Source of the DNA: Chrysomallon squamiferum
Lineage: Eukaryota > Mollusca > Gastropoda > Neomphalida > Peltospiridae
Assembly (NCBI GenBank): GCA_012295275.1
Contig: CM022672.1
Location: 25,515,930 to 25,544,429, forward strand
Direction: 5' to 3'
Length of the DNA: 28,500 nucleotides
Shown here: one piece after another, positions 1-9,642 of the stretch
Position numbering within the stretch: position 1 is the stretch's first letter
Layout of the letters: every line of letters starts with the position of its first letter
Made by a program: the position numbers and the translations under genes
Notes under the pieces: model-generated
What the model was told of the DNA's origin: nothing
What the model saw: the letters and a program-made list of their open reading frames with translations, nothing else
Database searches by the model: none

Positions 1-114
1 GCATCTAACCGATTCCTTTTAGCTAACAGGCAAGAGCAATAAAGTTTTTAATTCTTGTTCTTCATTGTGTGAGTTTGTTGTTTTGTTTATTCGTTTGTTT
101 GTAATTGGATTTTT

Positions 115-116
<2 letters not shown>

Positions 117-152
<36 letters not shown>

Positions 153-195
153 TTATTTAAATATATCAACATTAACAAAAAAAAAAAAAAAAAAA
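117..195 (+). repeat. Poly-T and poly-A runs in the first intron portion
   Basis: A 33-bp T run (117-149) and a later A run (177-195) occupy positions before the first visible exon. The region 1-298 is intron and shows no other feature. Confidence 0.85.
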
Positions 196-298
196 GAGAT
201 ATTTGCGACATCTTGCAACTAGGAGTTTTAGTAATAATTATTAAAATATTTTGCGGTGTAATTTAAGAGACTATAATAGACGTTTTGTTGTATCTCAG

Positions 299-1551
299 AT
301 CGGTCACATAGCTCACGAAGTTGGCCATTCACTGGGACTTCATCATGAACAGAAGAGACCAGATCGAGACAGTTACATCAGAATACTAAAAGAGAATGTT
401 AGTCCAGGAAAGCAAAAGAATTTCTTTAAGGAAAGATGGTTATATGCAGAAACAATGGGATTACCTTATGACTACACTTCTCTGATGCACTATCGAGCAT
501 ACGTGAGTGTTATAATTTAATATGTCAGTTTTACTACATACCATAAGCCGTCATTACTACTACTACTGCTGCGACAACTATTGCAACTATCACCGTATCA
601 CAGCAGTACTGCTGCTACTACTTCAACCACTTCTGCTGCCTTTCTGTCATCATAAGTACCACTACTACCATTATGAATAAAAAACATATTTATTAATAAC
701 AATAATAATAACAACAATAATAATAATAATAAAATAACAATATCAACAACAAGAACAATAATAATTATAATAATAATAAAAATAATAACAATGATAATAG
801 TAATAATATAATAATAAATAATAATAACAACAATAATAAAAATAAAATAATAATAGCCACAACAACAACAAATAAAATAACAACAAACAACAACAGTATA
901 TCAGTATAATGTACACAGAATATATAATATTTTCAGCAATTTTCAAAGAACAGAAACCTAACTATAATGACTCTGGATGAAGACATGATTCAGACAATCG
1001 GAAACAAGGATCACCTTTCATTTTATGACGCCAAGATAATTAACTATCATTACTGTACAGGTAATACAAAGGTGTGTGTGACCACCATATCATTATCTGT
1101 TTACATGATTAGTACTAAGTATGCCACCACTCTAAACATAATCAAGAAAACCAGCGAAGTGTTGTCATTCATAATATTACTAGCAGGTATGCTACTTCTG
1201 TTGGAAGTCATAGAAATATTGTTTTTCATAATAGAAAACTAATGATATGTTGTCTTTCAGGATAATATAATACTATTAGCATTTTCTTACCAGGACAACG
1301 TTTTAAAAACATTCTTTTGTAGTATTAAAAGGAAGCATGCCGCCTGTAATTGCTTGATCGCAAAAACAAATTCAATGGATTTTTTTATAGTAATTATACA
1401 CTTTCAGACTGGGAGGAGTATCACAGCTCTGAGAAAATAAATTTTCAGTTATTTGTGTTTATTGACTCAGTTTTCAAAAAATGTTGTAAGAATATCATAC
1501 TAATTTCAATTTGACAATTTAAAGTTATCATTTAACGATACTAATAAATAG

Positions 1552-1645
<94 letters not shown>

Positions 1646-2978
1646 GTAATTATCTGTACAGAAACATGTATGGAAGGACTTGACTGGGAACTCTGTAAAA
1701 ATGGTGGCTATCGAGATCCAAACAATTGTTCACAGTGTAGGTGCCCAGATGGACTGACAGGTCGCTTCTGCACTGAAGTTATGGATGGCGTCAATGGTAC
1801 GACATGCTGAAAACTGAAAATAACAATAATTAAAAAATAATACTGTTGTTTAATTTCTGTCTTAGAATGAAACAATAATATTTGTGGATCTTCTTCTTCT
1901 TCTTCTTATTTACTTACTTACTTTCATCTTTATTTATTATTAAATCTTGACTACTTGATTATTGTTTATTAATTTACTATTATTATTCACACATTTATTT
2001 TGACTGACTGACTGATTGAGTGAGTGAGCGATTGATTAACTGATTACTTGATTTACTTATTTATTTATTTATTGAATTACTTTCATATTTATTTATTGAA
2101 TTACTTTCATATTTATTAATTATTAAATCTTATTTATTTACATATTGTTTAATTTACTTATTATTTATATATCTGTCTGTCTGTCTGTCTGTCTGACTGT
2201 CTGTCTGACTGTCTGTCTGACTGTCTGTCTGACTATCTGTCTATTAAAATTTTAACAGGTGACTGCGGAGAAAAGATATTAAAAGCAAACTCAAGATGGA
2301 CAGAGCTTTTTACACCGGGATATTTTGACAATGGTCCAAAAGCTAAATCCTCCTGCAACTGGATTATTGAGGTATTAAATCATACTAATAATAAGTTCAT
2401 TATAACTGAGGTATTAAATCATACTAATAATAAGTTCATTATAACTGAGGTATTAAATCATACTAATAATAAGTTCATTATAACTGAGGTATTAAATCAT
2501 ACTAATAATAAGTTCATTATAACTGAGGTATTAAATCATACTAATAATAAAATCATAGTAATATGTTCATTATAACTAACATAATTATTAATTAATATAA
2601 ACCAATTTCTCTGTTAGAAAACTGCAACTTCATTGATTTAAATTGGAAAAAAGTAAAACAGTTCAATTTTATTACATTTTTTAAATAGATCTCTTTACAT
2701 CTTTTTATTATTATTATTATTATCATGTTGTTGTTTTTTTTTTGTTGTTTTTTTTTTTTTTTGTTGTTGTTGTTGTTGTTTTTTTTTTTTCAATATAACT
2801 AAACCATGGTTATTTATTTATTTATTTATTTGTTTATTTATTATCTGAAAAAGATTATAATGGCTAAATTATGTATTGACAAAAAAAAAAAACCAGGATC
2901 ATCTTACATTTTTGCGACATTATCCTATTTCAGCTTTTTTCCTTTATCTAAAATGTTATGATCAGGTCTGAATATCAA

Positions 2979-3009
<31 letters not shown>

Positions 3010-3689
3010 AAAAATAAATAAATAAATAAATAAATAAGCTACATAATGTATTTTTTATTTTCTTCACTTCAGGCTCTACAGGGTGAACGTGTACAAGTCC
3101 GAATTGTAGACTTGAAATTAAACTGTAAAAGACAACTTGCGTGCGATAGAAATTACGTTGCTATTAGATACAAGACAAATTTAGCATTGCCTGGACCAAG
3201 GTAACAAGTTATTGTCCAGAACAAATATTCACATATTAAATGTGAGTTTTGCAGGGGTAGGGGTACATTCCTGGGAGCTCCAGAAACTGATTTCAGACAC
3301 TTCGAATATTATTCTAGCTAAAACTTCATACACATGGATCTGTTCTCGATTTTGTATCGAAATTCAGCCTGGTTTATGGGTCACATTTCATTTTCTTTAA
3401 CTTCTTTTTATATTTTTTTAAGATCTTACTCATGGCCTCATGTTAACAGTAAATTCGGACACCCAACAGGATCAGTGGCTTACAAAATTTTAAATCAGCA
3501 ATGATTGTAACAAGTCTACAAAAATGTTGTATTCTTAACAAACATTCATATCTGAACATGAGATATCCCAGTAAATAAAATATTAATTACAAATAAATGA
3601 ATCAATAATAATATATTATAATAATAACCACAACAACAACAACAACATCAACAACTAATAATAAAAATAATAATAATAAAAATAATAAT

Positions 3690-3744
<55 letters not shown>

Positions 3745-3809
3745 TGATAATAATGATGATATATCAACAACAATCACGGCGTCAGGTTGCAATACCGTGC
3801 AGGTTAGTT

Positions 3810-3858
<49 letters not shown>

Positions 3859-3862
3859 TGTG

Positions 3863-3910
<48 letters not shown>

Positions 3911-4187
3911 TGATAATAATAATGATGATAGTCATTTTATATTGTATTCTTATGTGAAAAATTATCTTAATCTTTACAATAGTTACACTGGAGATTTTAT
4001 CAAAGTAAATGTTATTGCAGCTATTGTTCATAATACATCTGGACCTCTTCTGATCACTTCAGGTTTTGCTGTGACAAACCAGCCAAAACGTTCGTTAGCT
4101 ACAGCACAAAGATGTTGATTTTGTACCGCATTGGAAATATCAACAACAATCACGGCGTCAGGTTGCAATACCGAGCAGGTTAGTTTC

Positions 4188-4227
<40 letters not shown>

Positions 4228-4266
4228 TTGTGTTTGTGTGTGTGTGTTTGTGTTTGTATTTGTGTG

Positions 4267-4306
<40 letters not shown>

Positions 4307-5132
4307 ATATGTGTATATGTATGAGTTTGTATATGTATATATTTGTGTGTGTGTGTGTGTGTACACAGTGGTACCTTGACTTACGAGTTTAATTCGTTCT
4401 GTGACGGAGTTCATATCTCACTTTGTTCGTATATCAAATATCAAGTTTCCCAACTGAAATTAATTGAAATACAATTAATCCATTCCAGCCCCCAAAAACA
4501 ACCTTTTGTTTTCTTTTCTTTTTTGTAATGTTTTTTTTTTAAATAAGAAAAATGTATTTATAAATGACAAATATTGTAAAAAAAAACAAAATAAATGAGA
4601 ATGTAAAGAAATAAATTGGTTTTGAAAAAGTATATTTATTTTAACGCCTTTGGCTGGAATTACAGCCTTTATCGACTCCTTCAGCTTCAGTATGGTGCAA
4701 ATCGTAGAAATACTAGGTTTGTACTGACTAACCAAGTCAACTACATGCACACCTTGCTCATGTTTTTCTATAAATTCAAGCTTTAATTCAATGGACATCA
4801 TCCACCTCTTCTTCTCAGCACTGTCCTTTGCACTCACTTTCTTAGGATCAGCGGCCAGAAAAAATAAATTTGGCAAAAGTACTGCACAAAATGCAAGCAC
4901 AACACAACAGAGGTGCTTCCATGGTGAGGTAACCATGTGAAGTAAACAAGTGAGATGCAGGATGCTGGGCGGATGTTATGTTGTTCGTTGCGCCAACTAG
5001 CGGCGGTGTATCTGAAGCTCACTCCTACCTCGGATTTTGGCTCACCGCTGAAAGCAAAAATGCCATCAGGTAACTGCTCATAACTCGAAAAATTCGAGAG
5101 TTGGGGCACTCGTAAGTTGAGGTACCACCATG

Positions 5133-5175
<43 letters not shown>

Positions 5176-5353
5176 ATTTTTATTTGTATATCTGCACGGT
5201 GTGTGTATATGCATGTATGTATATTTTATATGCGTATCTGCATATGTGCATATATGTATGTATGTTCGTATGTATTTAGGTATGAATATTCTCTAACTTA
5301 TTTGTGTGATTAGACTCTGCACAAAGAGATAATATTTGGGAAGGAACTGGTAC

Positions 5354-5429
<76 letters not shown>

Positions 5430-5465
5430 TTGATTGATTTATTGTGTGACTGAATGTTCATAAAT

Positions 5466-5498
<33 letters not shown>

Positions 5499-7056
5499 TA
5501 CATACAATATACATATTCATATATATACACACACACACATTCACATATAGATAGACAGATATAGATAATAGATATATATATAGATATATGTGTGTGTTGT
5601 TGTGTGTGTGTGTGTGTGTCGCTATTTACTACAGAGAGGTGTGGTGGGTGTAGTAAACACTCAGACGTTTCGGAGCCGCCCTGTCTTGAAAGCCACACCT
5701 ACCGATGTGACGGAAATTACAAAGACAAGTGTGGAAACGATGAAAACAAGACATGTAATTAGTAAGTAGTAACAGAGACCGTGATTGTTCTAAATCTTGA
5801 TCTTTACATAGAAGAAGAAGAAGAAAAAAGAAGAACAATCCATAGTGTCAGTAATAACAGTAACAATTACTGCTGCTGCTGCTATTACTACCTCTATGAT
5901 CATTACTTCAATAACATAATGATGACGATGATGATGACAATGAAAATTTCACCATGATATTGACGATAAAAATATATAGATGTGTATCCACACTGATTCA
6001 TAAAAACATTGACAAACGCACAAAATTTAGTTTTATTAGAACAAATAATCTGTTGCATTATATCACAAAAATTATTATTTCAGTATATTATAGCGTATTG
6101 TATTTTGCTGTACTACACTATACTTTGTTATATCATACTATACTATACTACACATTAAACTAATAATTTCTGATACTGTAATATTATTGAATGCATTATA
6201 ATTATTGTATGACATTATATTAAATTGTAATAATAATTATTATATTATATTATATTATATTGTATTGTAAAAAATAATTATTACATTACATTACGTAATA
6301 TCATATTGCATTTATTGTATTCCTCATAATAAAGGGAAGTATGAAACAACCAGTGTATCTGTTAACGTTTGTTGTCATTCCTTCATGTTTTTAGCATTCG
6401 GAGAAACAATTGTTTTAAAACAAGCTATAACTGCTGTGGACTTTACAAACTTGTAGACAACGAATGTAGAAGAATAGGTGTGTTGTTATTGCTATTACTA
6501 TGTATCATTATTTTATGACATTTTTTTTTAATTATAGTATTTGTATTTTTTCCATAATTGTTTTTTATTTTATTCATTTTCTTTTGTCCTTTGTGTGTGT
6601 GTGTGTGTGTGTGTGTGTCTGTGTGTCTGAGTGTTATGGATATTTTATTTTTTCTATTACTATTTTGTTTTCTTTCATTCCTTTGTTTTTGTTTTTTTTT
6701 GTTTGTTCTTTTTTTGTTTTTGTTGATTGATTTATCGTGTGAATGTTCATAAATTTATTATATATATTGATTGTTATTTTGTTGTTTTTTATTGCTGTTT
6801 TTTTATGATCTGTCCGTGTTTTTGTGGATCTCAGGGGGGGGGGTATTTATTTGTTTATTGTTGTTGTGTTTTTTTTAATTTTTTTTTGTTTGTTTGTTTT
6901 TGTTTTTTGTTCATGTTATTGTTTGTGTTGTTGGGTTTTTTTTCATTTTGGTTTATGGACAGGGTTAACTCTTTTGTTGGTTCATTTGTTGTTGTTTGTT
7001 TTGTATTGATTTTTTGTTTTGGTGTTTTTTTTTGTTTTTTTTCGTATTTTTGGTTG

Positions 7057-7091
<35 letters not shown>

Positions 7092-7803
7092 ATTATTATT
7101 ATTTATTTTTTTTTTGTTGTTGTTGTTGTTCTTGTGAGATAGTGAGATGCATGCAAACAAAGACAGAGACACGGACTGACATACAGCTGTTTGATTCTTA
7201 ATTACCAGCTGATGGTTTCTGGTCTGACTGGAAAACTGTCATGAAATCTAACTGCTCTGCAAAGTGTGGAATTGGCTTACAGAGAGTCGTACAAGACAGA
7301 ACATGTGTAGGTCGCACTCCTGGCGGTAAACCGTGTCTTGGCCACCGAAACAGAATAGTAACAATTAACTGCAAGATTCGTTCTTGTCGAGGTATTAAAC
7401 GCTTTTAAAGTTATAAATTTATATAAAACAAATACAACATAATGTGTGTTTGAATTGTGGTTGTTGACATCATTTTAACACTTTTGTTGTTGTTTTCATT
7501 GTGGACACCATCATAACGTTGTTGTTGTTGTTATTATTGGCAACATTGTTGTTTTTGTTGTCGTGGACACATTAAAGGTATTCTTTAACTGTTTTCCTTC
7601 TAATTTTAGACTATCTCAGAATTGGTAGTGCTTGGTCAGAGTGGGTAGTCCTATATGTTAGCTCATGTTCCAAGACTTGTGGTGATGGTGTCACCAAAAA
7701 GGTTCAGGAACGAAAATGTATTGAATCTGTAGTCGGTGGTTTATCTTGTAAAGGAGACTACAGAAAAACAACTTACGTTCCATGTTACGTAGAACCTTGC
7801 TAA
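299..7803 (+). CDS. Astacin-family zinc metalloprotease with EGF, CUB and two TSP1 domains (3' part, 9 exons)
   Basis: Exons: 299-502, 937-1060, 1662-1796, 2259-2371, 3073-3200, 5639-5761, 6395-6477, 7209-7391, 7610-7803. All phases agree and give 428 residues ending in TAA. Exon 1 carries the full zinc motif HEVGHSLGLHHE (zinc ligands His6, His10, His16; catalytic Glu7) and the Met-turn SLMHY (61-65). The astacin domain ends in exon 2. Exon 3 is an EGF-like domain (about 110-154). Exons 4-5 are a CUB domain (about 155-235). Exons 6-7 encode a segment with 10 Cys (about 236-303). Exons 8 and 9 are one TSP1 repeat each, with WSDW and WSEW C-mannosylation-type motifs and CSxxCG. Family knowledge: secreted or matrix endopeptidases acting in development, moulting or matrix processing. 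The N-terminus (signal peptide, propeptide, first part of the catalytic domain) lies left of the window. The domain order recalls nematode NAS proteins with TSP1; an exact orthologue is not assigned. Confidence 0.93.
541..880 (+). repeat. Trinucleotide-rich intron: (ACT/GCT)-like, then (AAT/AAC)n
   Basis: Intron 1 of the metalloprotease gene opens with imperfect TACTAC/TGCTGC runs and then has about 190 bp of AAT and AAC triplets. No coding signal. Confidence 0.85.
1554..1640 (+). repeat. (TC)n microsatellite directly upstream of an acceptor
   Basis: An uninterrupted 87-bp TC tract ends 21 bp before the acceptor of metalloprotease exon 3 (1662). It lies where a polypyrimidine tract is expected. 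Confidence 0.97.
2172..2242 (+). repeat. (CTGT)n tetranucleotide array
   Basis: CTGT units with periodic CTGA variants end 16 bp before the acceptor of exon 4 (2259). Confidence 0.9.
2369..2577 (+). repeat. 39-bp minisatellite, about 5 units, starting on a splice donor
   Basis: Four perfect 39-bp units (2369, 2408, 2447, 2486) begin GAGGTATTAAATCATACTAA; a fifth starts at 2525 and diverges after about 26 bp. The first three bases of unit 1 (GAG, 2369-2371) are the last codon of metalloprotease exon 4, so the array starts across the exon-intron boundary and each unit repeats the donor context GAG|GTATTA. Confidence 0.95.
2976..3037 (+). repeat. (AAAT)n tetranucleotide array
   Basis: AATA units with one interruption, 35 bp before metalloprotease exon 5. 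Confidence 0.9.
3423..3504 (+). other. Candidate alternative terminal exon of the metalloprotease gene
   Basis: A good acceptor (TATTTTTTTAAG, ending 3422) is followed by sequence that joins exon 5 in the correct phase (AG|A) and adds RSYSWPHVNSKFGHPTGSVA and a few more residues before TGA at 3502-3504. An AATAAA at 3574-3579 follows about 70 bp later. If used, the protein would end just after the CUB domain without the Cys-rich and TSP1 parts. There is no homology support; this rests on splice logic only. Confidence 0.35.
3574..3579 (+). terminator. Possible polyadenylation signal for the short metalloprotease isoform
   Basis: AATAAA lies 70 bp after the TGA of the candidate terminal exon. 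In such AT-rich DNA the hexamer is common by chance, so it only supports, and does not prove, an early 3' end. Confidence 0.25.
3600..3745 (+). repeat. (AAT)n array
   Basis: AAT/AAC triplets become a pure AAT run towards the right, next to the 53-bp repeat. Confidence 0.9.
3761..4189 (+). repeat. Direct repeat pair of about 53 bp, each leading into a (TG)n tract
   Basis: The copies at 3761-3813 and 4137-4189 both begin ATATCAACAACAATCACGGC and both run into TTAGTTTCGTG followed by a long TG array. They differ by one base (ACCGTGCAGG against ACCGAGCAGG). The spacing of 376 bp and the shared TG tail suggest a recent tandem duplication, or two copies of a short interspersed element with a TG-type tail. 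They lie in the large intron of the metalloprotease gene. Confidence 0.85.
3812..3909 (+). repeat. (TG)n microsatellite
   Basis: A long TG array interrupted once by TTTTTGTGTTT, following copy 1 of the 53-bp repeat. Confidence 0.95.
4189..4363 (+). repeat. Interrupted (TG)n array
   Basis: TG tracts with TTTG variants follow copy 2 of the 53-bp repeat and reach almost to the left end of the pogo-type element, which seems to have inserted at its edge. Confidence 0.9.
4365..5131 (-). mobile_element. pogo/Tigger-type DNA transposon, internally deleted copy
   Basis: The left end reads GTGGTACCTTGACTTACGAG (from 4368) and the right end, reverse complemented, GTGGTACCTCAACTTACGAG, giving terminal inverted repeats that differ at two positions. 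TA lies next to both ends, as expected for a TA-inserting mariner-superfamily element. On the minus strand about 4852-4640 encodes a transposase N-terminus of the CENP-B/pogo helix-turn-helix type (IELKLEFIEKHEQGVHVVDL, then STICTILKLKESIKA). The DDE catalytic domain is absent, so the 767-bp copy cannot move by itself. It sits in the intron of the metalloprotease gene between exons 5 and 6, in antisense orientation. No intact protein remains. Confidence 0.8.
4640..4852 (-). pseudogene. Fragment of pogo/Tigger transposase (HTH domain only)
   Basis: About 70 residues starting AADPKKVSAKDSAEKKRWM and ending KAVIPAKGVK match the helix-turn-helix N-terminus of Tigger/pogo transposases in the CENPB_N family. 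After AKGVK the frame enters low-complexity sequence and the catalytic DDE core is missing. The frame stays open further upstream (to a Met at 4936), but that part shows no transposase similarity that I recognise. It is a relic and not a host gene. Confidence 0.75.
5132..5635 (+). repeat. Compound (TA)n/(TG)n/(CA)n microsatellites
   Basis: TA, TG and CA tracts alternate from the right end of the pogo-type element to just before metalloprotease exon 6. Long frames here are repeat artefacts. Confidence 0.9.
6590..7135 (+). repeat. (TG)n and T-rich low-complexity stretch
   Basis: A TG run (about 6591-6619) is followed by roughly 500 bp of T/G-rich DNA with poly-T runs. It fills the intron between exons 7 and 8; the long Phe/Cys/Val frames are artefacts of composition. 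Confidence 0.85.
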
Positions 7804-7964
7804 TATTCTAAAACTCCACAAACATTTTATACATTCTTATAAAACATGATAGCAATTATAGTGGTTACGTATGTACTGTTTTTGTTGTTCCAATTTCAAA
7901 TATGACCCGACTTCTACTACCAAATATCTGGGGGTTTTCAATGATTCCTTTTTATTTACAAGGG

Positions 7965-7966
<2 letters not shown>

Positions 7967-8004
<38 letters not shown>
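7967..8004 (+). repeat. (GA)n microsatellite
   Basis: A perfect GA tract, flanked by G runs on both sides, in the 3' UTR or spacer after the metalloprotease stop. Confidence 0.95.
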
Positions 8005-8006
<2 letters not shown>

Positions 8007-8220
8007 ACAAACATGCTATTACACTGGAAAGAAAATTACAACTTTGACAAAATAAATTTTCATTTTTTTTTTACTTTGAAGAAATTTTCAAATGGTACTT
8101 TTTCATTAATAATAATTTTCAGTTTACTTAGGGAATGTAAAACATTTAATATGTAACAAGATATTTGCAATACCACACTATATAATATACAAAATGTAAT
8201 TAACATTTTAGTTTTCATTC

Positions 8221-8226
8221 AATAAA
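8221..8226 (+). terminator. Likely polyadenylation signal of the metalloprotease gene
   Basis: AATAAA about 420 bp after the TAA at 7801-7803, in the gap before the convergent gene. It is the first canonical hexamer that I see downstream of the stop. Confidence 0.4.
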
Positions 8227-8641
8227 GATAGTTCTTTAAGAATTTAAATTAATGTATTTAATACCTAAAATATGTTTCTAGTATGTTTAGTTAAAGAGAA
8301 AACAAAAAGATAAACTTATAATCAAATGTAAATATTGGTTTAAATAAGTGTTTCCAAATTTTTCGGAATAGCTTAAATATCTAGGCCTTAGATAAAATAT
8401 TTTAATATTTGATGGCTGAAACTAAAATAGTATTTAACAAAATTTAAAAGAAGCGTATCCTAAATTGGATTTCAACTAGATATTTCCAGTGCTTCAAAGA
8501 CCATATACACTTGCTTCTCGCAAGTGCATACGTACATACCTGTGAATGTGTGTATTGTTTATTATGTTCCATATGTTCCAGAGCACAATTCAAGACAGCA
8601 TGGTACAAAAACAACACTATAAATTATAAACTGGAATAGTT

Positions 8642-8647
8642 TTTATT
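8642..8647 (-). terminator. Possible polyadenylation signal of the NKRF-like gene
   Basis: TTTATT on the plus strand reads AATAAA on the minus strand, about 1 kb after the stop at 9643. A weaker ATTAAA at 9375-9370 is nearer the stop. A choice between them needs transcript ends. Confidence 0.3.
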
Positions 8648-9642
8648 AAAGATACTCATTAGTGCAAACATTTTAAGCAAGATAAAACTGTAATCAGTCA
8701 AATAATTCGTAGTAAAAATGTATATATACACAGAATTTAGAATATCCAGAACAAGATGCTAATCACTGAAGAAGTTTAGATAACAAGGTATTCATATTCT
8801 GTAAACAGGTATCAAAAACATTCATTCATCAATTTTTCTTTTTTTAAATGACTTCTTTAATATGCTTCATGAAAATGAGAGTAAAACCAGTTTGCTATAA
8901 AAATCAGATTCTAATGATGGTTTGTTTATGAATTAAAAATGTATGTGACACTCGTGAAACAAAACAAGCTGATGAACTGGATGGAACAAAAAGAGTTATT
9001 GCAAAACTCATCATTATGACTTAATGACACAGGTTCTAAGTTTGATATGGTATATAGTATAGTGACTAAACATGCCTGGTGCTTAATAAGCTATAAATGA
9101 AACTTGAAGAAGAAAGATATTATAGAAATGCTGTTTTTTGTGTACAGAATGTTTTTTTTTTTTTCAAATTTCAAATTTACTATCTGTTTTTGGTGTTTAA
9201 GTACTAGTTTAAGTAGACATTATGTAAACTATGTTAAAGAAATGCATCATAAACAGCAGACTAATTAACCCCCAAAAAATAAATAAATAAATAAAGATTA
9301 AAAAAAAGTGAAACAAATCTTCATGAAATTTTAAATTTATCAGCTTAAATTTTACCAAACATTAATTTCTTTAATAAAAGGAATGCTTGTGTGATCAATG
9401 CCATGGAAAATACACATCACAAATTCTACAAAATGTCTTCACAACTGTCTTTTTACAAACTGGGGCATTATAATAACTAATGACAACAGGTGAAAAAAAA
9501 AGAAAATAAATGAATGAAAAACCTGCAGACAGAAACTTAAACTTCTGAAAATACAACATTTAACACATTTACTCCAGGGTATTCAGATCAGTTAGATACT
9601 GAACTTTAAAAAAAGCTGGGTTCTTTTTAAAAACAAAATTTA

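Larger units (their letters stand above)
7804..9642. other. Tail-to-tail gap between the metalloprotease and NKRF-like genes (3' UTRs)
   Basis: No coding exon is supported. The stretch is AT-rich and broken by stops in all frames, contains a (GA)n tract at 7967-8004, and should hold the 3' UTRs of both convergent genes. Confidence 0.6.

Noticed and set aside
3744-4414. Open frames of Val-Cys or Thr-His repeats on both strands
   Set aside because: They are translations of (TG)n and (CA)n arrays and have no splice or homology support.
5276-5698. 140-codon minus-strand frame rich in Ile and Tyr
   Set aside because: It is made of TA/CA microsatellites and overlaps exon 6 of the real gene on the other strand.
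6500-7200. Phe/Cys/Val/Leu-rich frames that look like membrane proteins
   Set aside because: They arise from T-rich low-complexity intron DNA.
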